Made by a program: the position numbers and the translations under genes
Shown here: piece by piece, positions 29,540 to 36,850 of the stretch
Numbering within the stretch: position 1 is the stretch's first letter
Layout: each line of letters begins with the position of its first letter
The notes under the pieces: generated by a model
Databases searched by the model: none
What the model was told of the DNA's origin: nothing
Seen by the model: the letters and a program-made list of their open reading frames with translations, nothing else
Assembly (NCBI GenBank): GCA_001873365.1
Contig: MNYZ01000067.1
Span: 1-64,000, forward strand
DNA from: Oscillatoriales cyanobacterium CG2_30_40_61
Lineage (GTDB): Bacteria; Cyanobacteriota; Cyanobacteriia; Cyanobacteriales; Microcoleaceae
Length of the DNA stretch: 64,000 nucleotides
Reading direction: 5' to 3'

Positions 29540-30235
29540 ATGTCAGACTCAAACCCAAAGATTAACCCTCCTGAACGGGGATATCTGACGCTTCTCCTCC
29601 CCCTGGCGGTGGTTTTGTTTATCCTCCAAAAAGCATTCCCCTTAGCGATTTTAACCGTTGGGGGATGGGGGTCTTGGCGGATGTGGAAATACTATCAACA
29701 GCGTCAACAAAATCAGTTAGCCACCTTGGATGAGGTGTTTTATCGGTTAATTCGGGAAAACCAAGGACGAATTACGGCTTTAGATTTAGCCATGCACACC
29801 CAACAGTCGGGGACAAAAGTACAGGAATATCTCGACCAACGAGCCACGGAGTTCGCCGCCCAATATGAAATTACCGACGTGGGCGGGATGATTTATTATT
29901 TTCCCACCGCCCAACCGTCTCAGACCGTTGAAAACCCTCCCCCGGTTGTTTCTCCAGAAAACCCTAATTCCGTGGTTTTATTTCCTGTCAACCCGGCTTC
30001 TGGTTCTATTTTACCCGAAACCTTAAATCAGTCGGAACTCGCCCAACGGTTAGGGGTACATCCGACTACCCTGAGCAAGTGGAAAACTAAACCGGAATTT
30101 CCCGCCTGGAGTTATCAACGTGACCCGGATGCTATCTGTTGGAGTTATTCGGCGGAAACTAAACGGTTTTCCCCCCAAAAGTCTAACAAAAAAATTAGTA
30201 AAATTAGTGAGTTAATGAAGAAAAATAAAGTTTAG
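29540..30235 (+). CDS. Membrane protein with C-terminal helix-turn-helix-like segment
   Basis: A 231-residue protein. The ATG at 29540 begins a sensible N terminus (MSDSNPKINPPERGYLTLLLPLAVVLF); the region before it in the frame overlaps the metacaspase promoter. One membrane hairpin lies at about residues 17-48. A winged-helix-like domain follows (LDEVFYRLIRENQGRITALDLAMHT), then a Pro-rich linker and a second helix-turn-helix (NQSELAQRLGVHPTTLSKWK). A DNA- or protein-binding role at the membrane is possible but unproven. gvpV begins 53 bp downstream on the same strand. Confidence 0.72.
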   Translation: MSDSNPKINPPERGYLTLLLPLAVVLFILQKAFPLAILTVGGWGSWRMWKYYQQRQQNQLATLDEVFYRLIRENQGRITALDLAMHTQQSGTKVQEYLDQRATEFAAQYEITDVGGMIYYFPTAQPSQTVENPPPVVSPENPNSVVLFPVNPASGSILPETLNQSELAQRLGVHPTTLSKWKTKPEFPAWSYQRDPDAICWSYSAETKRFSPQKSNKKISKISELMKKNKV

Positions 30236-30288
30236 GAATCCTACAAATTCTATTGTTACAATAATTTCATAGTCATCCCCCAATTATT

Positions 30289-30615
30289 ATGCGTCCTTTT
30301 CGTTCTCAACCTCCGATTTTACCAAAAATTAGCACCATGCCTCGCAGAAAAACCGAAGCTACTCTCTACCGGAGTTTATATCAATTGGCGGTAGAGAAAA
30401 AACGGTTACAAGAGGAATTAGCTAGTTTAGGACAACGCTTTGAAACTGTTACTCAACGTTTGGAGCAGATTGAAAGTCAAATTCAAGGGTTGGAAACCGA
30501 CGTTAAACAAATTGCTCAACCTAAACCTATAGAAACAAAAACTACCCCATCTCCGACTTCAACTCCTAATAAACCTAAACCCGGTTCAGTTTCAACTTTT
30601 ACTTTAGACTATTAG
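30289..30615 (+). CDS. gvpV: Gas vesicle protein GvpV
   Basis: A 108-residue protein with a coiled-coil core (LYQLAVEKKRLQEELASLGQR, then LEQIESQIQGLE), a basic start ISTMPRRKTEA and a Pro/Thr-rich tail. This is the cyanobacterial GvpV pattern as I remember it. Its function in gas vesicle assembly is not well defined. Translation may start at 30289 or at the internal ATG at 30337. It faces the gvpG/F/K genes, which are on the other strand. Confidence 0.85.
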   Translation: MRPFRSQPPILPKISTMPRRKTEATLYRSLYQLAVEKKRLQEELASLGQRFETVTQRLEQIESQIQGLETDVKQIAQPKPIETKTTPSPTSTPNKPKPGSVSTFTLDY

Positions 30616-30690
30616 TGGGGTGGAATTTGATCATTTAAGCAAACACGAAGACACTAAGACACGAAGGAGGAGAGTTTTGGTTTAATTAGC

Positions 30691-30945
30691 TTAATCTATT
30701 TCTTCTTCTTGGTTGGCTTCATCTTCTAAGGCTTGAATTTGTAGTAATAATTCTTCTTCTTGAACTTCAAATTCTTCTTCGGGAATATCCCCCATATCAA
30801 AGGCTAACTGGAGGGCTAATAACCGCTTTCCTAAGTTTTCTTTATCGTCTAGTTCGGCTTCCGCCCTTTCTAGGAGTTGTTCCCCAATCCAGATTACACC
30901 TTCAAAGGGGGCTGTGATCGGAGATAGTAATAATCGTAATACCAT
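30691..30945 (-). CDS. gvpG: Gas vesicle protein GvpG
   Basis: An 84-residue acidic protein with the GvpG signature: MVLRLLLSPITAPFEGVIWIGEQLLERA, then an acidic helical C terminus. GvpG is a minor protein needed for gas vesicle assembly. It begins 11 bp after the gvpF stop on the same strand, so the two are cotranscribed. Confidence 0.93.
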   Translation of the reverse strand: MVLRLLLSPITAPFEGVIWIGEQLLERAEAELDDKENLGKRLLALQLAFDMGDIPEEEFEVQEEELLLQIQALEDEANQEEEID

Positions 30946-30956
30946 AACGGCTCTAA

Positions 30957-31694
30957 TTAAGGGTTGAGTTGGGCGAAATTAAACGGGGCTGTAAAGTTAT
31001 TATAGCGAATTCGCAGGCGGTTATTAAAATGGTGATCCAGTTCTTCTATTTTATCACCAAATTGCGGTTCTGTATCCCAGGGAATTAAATAGGCGGCGTT
31101 ATAAATCATGGCAATGGTTAAATTATCGTTTTCGACAAGTTCTTCTGCGAAAGGGTTTAATGTCTGTTGGAATTTATCGATAATTTCCTGTTGACGATTT
31201 TTCATCGCCCATTCAATTTCCTGACCAATACGAATGACTTCATCCATACTCAGACGTTTACCTTCTAGGCTATCTCGTTTTTCCCTTAATTGCTGATTTT
31301 CTGTCATTAATAGGTTTAATTCTTCGGTTTCTTCCCAAAATATTTTGACCCCTACTTCCCGTTTTCCTTCTAATTTATGAAATAATTCTTTTAATCGCTC
31401 TTGATAGGGGATAATTAATTGTGCTTTTACACTTTCCCAATCTTTAACAATTAATCCAAATTGCAACGGTAAAACGCTTCGATACCCATGTTGCATCACC
31501 TTTTCTAATACGTCTTCATGGCCTAATAGGTTTCGCCGACTGGCTAAATAACGTTCTTGTTGAGTCTCGGAATATAAAAAGCTAAACTCATCAATGGGAT
31601 GGGTTTGTATGGGTTGTTTGTCTAACCCATGTAAGGCTAAGGGTCGGACTCGGTTGGTCGGTAAAATTCCGTATAAATATAAACCATTTCCCAT
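30957..31694 (-). CDS. gvpF: Gas vesicle protein GvpF/GvpL
   Basis: A 245-residue protein of the GvpF/GvpL family. It has the N-terminal LYLYGILPT strand, the basic LPLQFGLIVKDWESV, a helical middle and the C-terminal LTIAMIYNAAYLIPW segment. Studied GvpF is an assembly factor or minor component that contacts GvpA. The order gvpK-gvpF-gvpG is the usual cyanobacterial order. A MITE copy separates it from gvpK upstream. Confidence 0.93.
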   Translation of the reverse strand: MGNGLYLYGILPTNRVRPLALHGLDKQPIQTHPIDEFSFLYSETQQERYLASRRNLLGHEDVLEKVMQHGYRSVLPLQFGLIVKDWESVKAQLIIPYQERLKELFHKLEGKREVGVKIFWEETEELNLLMTENQQLREKRDSLEGKRLSMDEVIRIGQEIEWAMKNRQQEIIDKFQQTLNPFAEELVENDNLTIAMIYNAAYLIPWDTEPQFGDKIEELDHHFNNRLRIRYNNFTAPFNFAQLNP

Positions 31695-31751
31695 AATTAA
31701 ACCCTATTAATTAAACCCGTCGGGTGTATCAGCGATCGCACCAATATCTAC

Positions 31752-31860
31752 AGGACTTACGCACCCAATCAAAGAAACCGAGGTTTTTTACGCAAATACT
31801 TCGTTTTGACCAACAGATTCTCTAAAAAACCCGGTTTCTGGAGCCTCATGCGTAAGTCCT
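31752..31860. mobile_element. MITE-like element, family A copy 2, between gvpK and gvpF
   Basis: A 109-bp copy with ends AGGACTTACGCA / TGCGTAAGTCCT, in the same orientation as copy 1 and with more substitutions. It lies in the 225-bp gap between gvpK and gvpF. It could add a hairpin to the transcript and alter expression of gvpF and gvpG. Confidence 0.85.
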
Positions 31861-31919
31861 AACCTATTATAAACCTTAACGTTAAACTCCCCAATATAGC
31901 AGGAAAAATAATATAATAG

Positions 31920-32381
31920 TTAGATCGGTTTGGAGGTTAAGACTAATCTGAGTTTTGCATGAATTAAGTTGATTTGTGCTAACCCTAAATCTACACTTCC
32001 CTCAACTACAATTCCCGCATTCATTAACCGATCTAATAATTCCAAAATCGAAGGGTTTTGGGTGGTTTCCCCTGGATAATAAGTTCCTGATTTGGGTAAT
32101 AATGTTCCAAATTCTGATAACTCAATATTCAAGTCTTCTGGGTCTATTTCAAAGATTTCACATAGTTTTAATACCTGAATTTCTAATTGTCGTAAACTCT
32201 CCGCCGCCCGGTCTAATTCCTCCTCGGTTAGAGTATTTCCTTCCATCCGTCGGATGACTTGGGCTTCCATTAACTGTCGAATTAGTTCTACCAAGGTCAA
32301 CACCAATGGCGCTAAACCTGCATCTTTTTGAGAAGATTTCGGCGTAATACTTGTTTCTATCGAAGGTTGAGAAGATGACAT
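31920..32381 (-). CDS. gvpK: Gas vesicle protein GvpK
   Basis: A 153-residue protein of the GvpK family. The domain runs from about residue 22 (GLAPLVLTLVELIRQLMEAQVIRRMEGNTL) through LTEEELDRAAESL to LLDRLMNAGIVVEGSVDLGLAQINL. GvpK is required for gas vesicle formation. It is the first gene of the leftward gvp group here and has family A elements on both sides. Confidence 0.94.
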   Translation of the reverse strand: MSSSQPSIETSITPKSSQKDAGLAPLVLTLVELIRQLMEAQVIRRMEGNTLTEEELDRAAESLRQLEIQVLKLCEIFEIDPEDLNIELSEFGTLLPKSGTYYPGETTQNPSILELLDRLMNAGIVVEGSVDLGLAQINLIHAKLRLVLTSKPI

Positions 32382-32463
32382 TTGTTTAAAATGTTATACC
32401 CTACCAGAATAACAGGGTTTTATTGTTACTGGAAAATTATTAATACTTTTATTTTTTATAGAT

Positions 32464-32573
32464 AGGACTTACGCACCGTCGGTCCAGAAACCGGGTTTTT
32501 TAGATAATATGTGGGTCACAACCAAGTATTTTCACAAAAAAACCCGGTTTCTTTGGTTGGGTGCGTAAGTCCT
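32464..32573. mobile_element. MITE-like element, family A copy 3, upstream of gvpK
   Basis: A 110-bp copy with perfect 13-bp ends. It is in reverse orientation relative to copy 1 and almost identical to it after reverse complementing. It sits 82 bp upstream of the gvpK start, in the likely promoter region. Confidence 0.88.
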
Positions 32574-32993
32574 GACAGAAAAACCATATTTTGATCACGA
32601 TCGCTATTTTACCCTACAGCACAAATTGGCGATTTTGTCAAGATAGCCCTTTGGGGTTGAGCCCTTTCCCTCAAAAATCCGTGCATCGCCAGGTGAGAAT
32701 TTAGTCAGGAAATCATCATATTTGACGAAATAATCAGGGTTCTAGCCTCGATTTTGACCTATAGACACAATAAGCCCTTGAGCGATGTTTTTTATATAGT
32801 ACCAGAACCCCTATAATCTCGTCAACTATTTGAGAGTAATTTTCAATAAAATATCAGGATTTCCTGACAATCTTTTAAAAAACAAAACAATATTGAGAAA
32901 ATGATAAGAAAAAATTAACATAGGAACAGTTAAAGAGAACAATCTCCAGAATATTGCTAAACTAAAATACAAGCATTTCATAGCCACAAAGCC
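32574..32993. other. 420-bp intergenic region
   Basis: AT-rich DNA between the gvp group and the Uma2 gene. A TATAAT hexamer at 32812-32817 could be a -10 element for a rightward transcript, without a clear -35. I see no ORF with a ribosome site. Confidence 0.35.
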
Positions 32994-33557
32994 ATGACCG
33001 TTGCCAAAGCCAAATTTTTAAGATTAGAGGAATTTCTGAAGTTAGCGGAAACTAAACCTGCTGGCGAATATATTGACGGTGAAATCATTCAGAAACCCAT
33101 GCCAAAGCCTCGCCATTCTCGACTTCAAGGAAAGTTAATTAATGCCATCAATGAAGTCACAGAAACAGAGAAAATTGCCTATGCTTTTCCCGAGTTGCGT
33201 TGTACCTTTGGGGGTCGTTCAATTATTCCTGATATCGCCGTCCTGCGTTGGCAAAATATTCAATTAGATCAGCAGGGGGAACTCAGTGATAATACACTAA
33301 TTATTCCTGATTGGTCAATTGAAATTCTTTCCCCTGATCAAAAAGCAAATCGTGTGATCGATAACCTTTTACACTGCATCAAACATGGCTGCCAATTGGG
33401 ATGGATGATTGATCCTGATGACTATTCTATTTTGATTTTTTCTCCTCAACAAGAGCCTAATGTGTTTAGAGGTTCTTGTCAATTACAAATCTTAAAAGAT
33501 ATTAATTTAGAACTAACCGCCGAACAGGTTTTTACCTGGTTAAAAATAGGCAAATGA
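32994..33557 (+). CDS. Uma2-family (DUF820) putative restriction-endonuclease-fold protein
   Basis: A 187-residue protein of the Uma2 family, which is hugely expanded in cyanobacteria. It has the PD-(D/E)xK nuclease core: IDGEIIQKPMPKPRHSRLQG with the early Glu, IIPDIAVLRW with the Asp, and DWSIEILSPDQKANRV with the Glu. It then has GCQLGWMIDPDDY. Activity and target are unproven for the family. It is a lone gene. Confidence 0.88.
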   Translation: MTVAKAKFLRLEEFLKLAETKPAGEYIDGEIIQKPMPKPRHSRLQGKLINAINEVTETEKIAYAFPELRCTFGGRSIIPDIAVLRWQNIQLDQQGELSDNTLIIPDWSIEILSPDQKANRVIDNLLHCIKHGCQLGWMIDPDDYSILIFSPQQEPNVFRGSCQLQILKDINLELTAEQVFTWLKIGK

Positions 33558-33594
33558 TTAATTAAAATAAAACCCTAGGGGGTCGGTTAGTGTA

Positions 33595-33643
33595 GGGAGC
33601 ATCCCGAATTTGCAAATATATCCTACAAAATCGGGATGCTCCC
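33595..33643. repeat. Inverted repeat GGGAGCATCCCGA
   Basis: Perfect 13-bp arms (33595-33607 and 33631-33643) enclose 23 bp. They lie 38 bp after the Uma2 stop and may terminate that transcript. An isolated copy of one family A terminal repeat (AGGACTTACGCGC, 33648-33660) follows directly. Confidence 0.7.
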
Positions 33644-33664
33644 GATCAGGACTTACGCGCTGAC

Positions 33665-33702
33665 AAAAAAATAAGAGTGAAGTTAATCTATCACTCTTAT
33701 TT
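33665..33702 (-). terminator. Rho-independent terminator of the small peptide gene
   Basis: Read leftward, the arms ATAAGAGTGA / TCACTCTTAT (11-13 bp paired) enclose a 10-nt loop and are followed by a run of T residues. It is the natural end of the transcript carrying the 59-residue peptide. Confidence 0.75.
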
Positions 33703-33745
33703 AGATTTTATGATATCTAATATGATGTCCGCTTAATTAATGTGA

Positions 33746-33793
33746 TGCTTTTCTTGTAGAGACTTAGTAGACAAACTCCCTACAAGAAAAGCA
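33746..33793. repeat. Strong hairpin 3' of the peptide gene
   Basis: Perfect 14-bp arms TGCTTTTCTTGTAG / CTACAAGAAAAGCA enclose 20 bp. It lies 29 bp after the peptide stop codon and 44 bp before the T-tailed terminator. It could be an RNA processing or stabilising structure. Confidence 0.7.
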
Positions 33794-33821
33794 GTCAGAC
33801 TAACATCATATTGTCTAAGCT

Positions 33822-34001
33822 TTAGCAACCGCCGAACCCACCAAAACCTCCCAAAAGAGAGTTTAAAGATGCTGAAGGTTGATTTAGCATCTTCTGAACC
33901 TGAGCAGCAGGACTTTGTGACAATTGCTGTTGCTGCTGCTTCATCAGCAACAGCAACTTATGGTCTTTTATCGCCAATTTAGCATTATGGTTTGAATTCA
34001 T
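33822..34001 (-). CDS. 59-residue peptide with Gln-rich leader-like region and GGFGGFGGC end; RiPP-precursor candidate
   Basis: The ATG at 34001 is preceded by a perfect AGGAGG with 8-bp spacing. The peptide begins MNSNHNAKLAIKDHKLLLLM, continues with KQQQQQLSQSPAAQVQ, then KMLNQPSASLNSLL, and ends GGFGGFGGC. A charged helical N-terminal part, a Gly/Phe repeat and a single terminal Cys are what one sees in precursors of modified peptides or bacteriocins. A hairpin and a T-tailed terminator follow, so it is an independent transcript. No modifying enzyme or exporter is adjacent. A small structural glycine-rich protein is the alternative. I do not recognise the family. Confidence 0.7.
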   Translation of the reverse strand: MNSNHNAKLAIKDHKLLLLMKQQQQQLSQSPAAQVQKMLNQPSASLNSLLGGFGGFGGC

Positions 34002-34203
34002 GATCTTTTCCTCCTATTGGGAGAGAGAAACAATAATCTAATCGTAGCTAGGTCAACCCGATATGTGTCCAGATTTTTCTAGGGAATGCTAATATAGAAA
34101 AATATAGAAAAACCTGGAAAACCCTGGAAAATATTGACAAATCAGGATCAAATCTAATATAGTAGACCTACCGTTAAATAATCCTTCTCATAATGATTAT
34201 AAT

Positions 34204-35601
34204 ATGCAATCTATGGATGTTAAGGAAACAGTCGATCGCTTGGTCTTTGCGGAAACAGGGAAACACTTGAGCGGTATTCAAAAGAAAGTAATAAAAGGAA
34301 TCTGCCAGGAGCAAAGTTACGGTGATATTAGTGAAAAATCTAGTTATAATTATAAATATGTTGCTGGCATAGCCGCCGAACTTTACAAAATTATCTCAAA
34401 ACAATTAGGATTACAAGAAAAATCTGTCAATTACTCAACTTTTATTAGCACAATAGAGGCAGCAAAAATGCGAAATATTGGCTCACAGGTTGTTAATGCA
34501 AATGATGTTAATGTTTTAGGCAATCATAATTTTAATATTTATTCAAATACTTCTAAATCCGATCATAATGATATTTCACAAGCAGAAATTAATTCTATAT
34601 CTAATTACCAAGAGTTACTAATTGCACCCAAGATCACTAAATTTTACGATCGCACTTCTGACCTCGCCACCCTTTCAGAATGGATACTAACTCAAAATAT
34701 TCCGTTAATTGCTGTATTAGGATTAACCGGAATTGGCAAAACTACTCTAGTTAAAAGATTTATTGAGTTAAACCATCAACAATTTGAAGTAATTATTTGC
34801 AGAAACCTCAAATTTCCTAAATCATTAAATAATTTACTGACTAATATTTTAAATAATTTATCTGATCAAAATAAAAGTTTGACAAATATCGAAGATCGAT
34901 TAACTAAGTTATTTGAAATATTACGTCAGAAAAAATGTTTAATTGTTCTGGACAATCTGGAAAATATTTTTATGAATGGTCAACTAGCAGGACAATATCA
35001 GCCAGAATATGGTGATTACAAAACTTTATTTGAAATGACAACTCAAATTGAACATCAAAGCAGTTTAATTTCGATCAGTCAAGAAAAATGTCGAGAAATG
35101 GTATCTTTAGATGATGATTTAGGTCTGATTAAAACATTAGAATTAAACGGCTTAAATGATGTAGAGTTTTTGAGCGAGTTCAGATTAACAGATCGAGAAA
35201 ATTGGTCGAAATTAATTGATTTATACGATGGTAATCCTTTATATTTAAAGCATATTGGAACTTTAATTAAAGACGTATTTTCAGGTAAAGTCAGCAATTT
35301 TCTTAATGAAAATAGCACATTATTGAATGAAGATTTAAAGTCAATTTTTAATCAAAAATTTATCGAACTATCGACAATAGAACAACAAATTATTTTTGCA
35401 CTCACTCAACCCAAAAAATCATTTTCCATAGATGATTTGAATTCGTGTTTATCTTCGCCTATAACCGATATTGCTGATGGCTTACGGTCTTTAAATAGAC
35501 GGTATTTATTAAAAAAGATAGGAGAGAATGAAAGTTTATTTACTCTCAAACCCTTATGGATAGAGTATGCGATCGCCAAGTCCCAAATTTTTCTAAAATA
35601 A
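34204..35601 (+). CDS. NB-ARC-type STAND ATPase with N-terminal vMAP-like domain, C-terminally truncated
   Basis: A 465-residue protein. Residues about 4-85 are the helical N-terminal domain common in cyanobacterial NB-ARC/WD40 proteins (LVFAETGKHLSGIQKKVIKG, QSYGDISEKSSYNYKYVAGI). A linker with QVVNANDVNVLGNHNFNIYS follows. The NB-ARC ATPase starts near 140: FYDRTSDLATLSEWI, Walker A LGLTGIGKTTLVKRF, Walker B KCLIVLDNLENIF and GNPLYLKHIG. STAND ATPases oligomerise on sensing a ligand with C-terminal repeats. Here the repeats are missing, and one WD40 blade survives after the stop in the same frame. Confidence 0.85.
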   Translation: MQSMDVKETVDRLVFAETGKHLSGIQKKVIKGICQEQSYGDISEKSSYNYKYVAGIAAELYKIISKQLGLQEKSVNYSTFISTIEAAKMRNIGSQVVNANDVNVLGNHNFNIYSNTSKSDHNDISQAEINSISNYQELLIAPKITKFYDRTSDLATLSEWILTQNIPLIAVLGLTGIGKTTLVKRFIELNHQQFEVIICRNLKFPKSLNNLLTNILNNLSDQNKSLTNIEDRLTKLFEILRQKKCLIVLDNLENIFMNGQLAGQYQPEYGDYKTLFEMTTQIEHQSSLISISQEKCREMVSLDDDLGLIKTLELNGLNDVEFLSEFRLTDRENWSKLIDLYDGNPLYLKHIGTLIKDVFSGKVSNFLNENSTLLNEDLKSIFNQKFIELSTIEQQIIFALTQPKKSFSIDDLNSCLSSPITDIADGLRSLNRRYLLKKIGENESLFTLKPLWIEYAIAKSQIFLK

Positions 35602-35745
35602 GTTAATGAGAAAGGCGATCGCTTGTTTTATTATCAAGAAACTTCTAGCTCTGTAAGTTTTAGCCTGGATGGAAAGCAAGTAGCAATAAGTGGTAGTAAC
35701 GGTAAAGTTTTACTGCGGCCTGTGAGAAACTTAGAGTTAGTGTAA
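35602..35745 (+). pseudogene. WD40 blade remnant in frame behind the NB-ARC stop codon
   Basis: Directly after the TAA at 35599-35601 the same frame reads on as VNEKGDRLFYYQETSSSVSF and SLDGKQVAISGSNGKVLLRP, ending RNLELV. SFSLDGKQVAISGSNGKVLL is a standard WD40 blade. An intact homologue would have many blades, so most of the beta-propeller has been deleted and the last blade is stranded behind a stop. Confidence 0.75.
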
Positions 35746-35865
35746 CCCTTGATAAATATAGCAATGAGTCAAGATACCAGTAAGTTAAGCAGGTTTAGAA
35801 AGGTTATTGGTGGGAAGCATAGATTTTTAATGAACCTGCCCCTACAGATGATTATAGATCAGTTT

Positions 35866-36762
35866 TTAAAGTAAAAATCCACTAATCATTCCCCCTAATA
35901 AAATAAAACCAATTCCCACATTATTCCGAAAAATTGCAGCATAAATAGGTTTAGGAAGATCGGGATTTAGCAGTTGACAATATTGCCTAGACCATAGTAT
36001 AATAGAAAGGATGAGAGTTAACCAATATTCCCAATTTAGCTGAAGATTCCAGCCCAAAATTCCTAATAATATTCCCGTCCCTAAAAACAAAATTCCGACG
36101 GCATTCGCCGATTGATCTCCGAAGAAAATAGCACTGGAATTAATACCCAAACGTTGATCGTCTTCCCGATCGCTCATGGCATAAACCGTATCAAATCCCA
36201 ACGTCCATAATACCGTTGCTCCCCATAAAAACCAAGTCTCGGTCTGTAAATTTCCCACCGCCGCCGTCCAACTAATTAATACAGCAAAACCCCAAGCAAT
36301 TGATAACACTAATTGCGGCACCCGAAAGACTCGTTTTGCTAAAGGATAACCAATAATTACCGGAACTGCTGCGACCGATAAGCCAAAACTCAAGGGGTTT
36401 AAATAAACCGCCAGTCCCGCCGCACAAGCAAAGGAAATCACCGCCACCACAATCGCCGTTTTTACGGTCAACGCCCGGGAAGCTAGGGGACGGGTGCGGG
36501 TGCGTTCTACTTCTGGGTCAATATCCCGATCCCATAAATCATTCACCACACAGCCCGCCGCACTGGTGGCCAAAGTTCCAAAGACAATAATTAAAATTAG
36601 GCTCACCGGCGGTGTGCCATGGGTAGCCAGAAAAATTGCCCATAGTGCTGGAATCATTAAAATCAGACGTCCGGCGGGTTTATCCCATCGCAATAGCCGC
36701 ATAATCGTTTGCCAAGTAGGTTCGGGGGGATTAGATGGGGTGAGCATGGCAGGTTGAATCAA
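35866..36762 (-). CDS. ubiA: 4-hydroxybenzoate polyprenyltransferase (plastoquinone pathway)
   Basis: UbiA joins 4-hydroxybenzoate to a solanesyl-type diphosphate, the committed membrane step of cyanobacterial plastoquinone synthesis. The 298-residue protein has the two Asp-rich motifs NDLWDRDIDPEVERTRTRPL and SDREDDQRLGINSSAI and about eight membrane helices. The start may be 36762 or the ATG five codons on (36747), both being compatible. It is divergent from ppx. Confidence 0.93.
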   Translation of the reverse strand: MIQPAMLTPSNPPEPTWQTIMRLLRWDKPAGRLILMIPALWAIFLATHGTPPVSLILIIVFGTLATSAAGCVVNDLWDRDIDPEVERTRTRPLASRALTVKTAIVVAVISFACAAGLAVYLNPLSFGLSVAAVPVIIGYPLAKRVFRVPQLVLSIAWGFAVLISWTAAVGNLQTETWFLWGATVLWTLGFDTVYAMSDREDDQRLGINSSAIFFGDQSANAVGILFLGTGILLGILGWNLQLNWEYWLTLILSIILWSRQYCQLLNPDLPKPIYAAIFRNNVGIGFILLGGMISGFLL

Positions 36763-36850
36763 AAAAATTGAATTGAATCTTCACAATATTTTGTCACATA
36801 GATCCGCCCTCGGTTTAAAATTAAAAGCAGTAGCTTCTTAGAGACTAATT

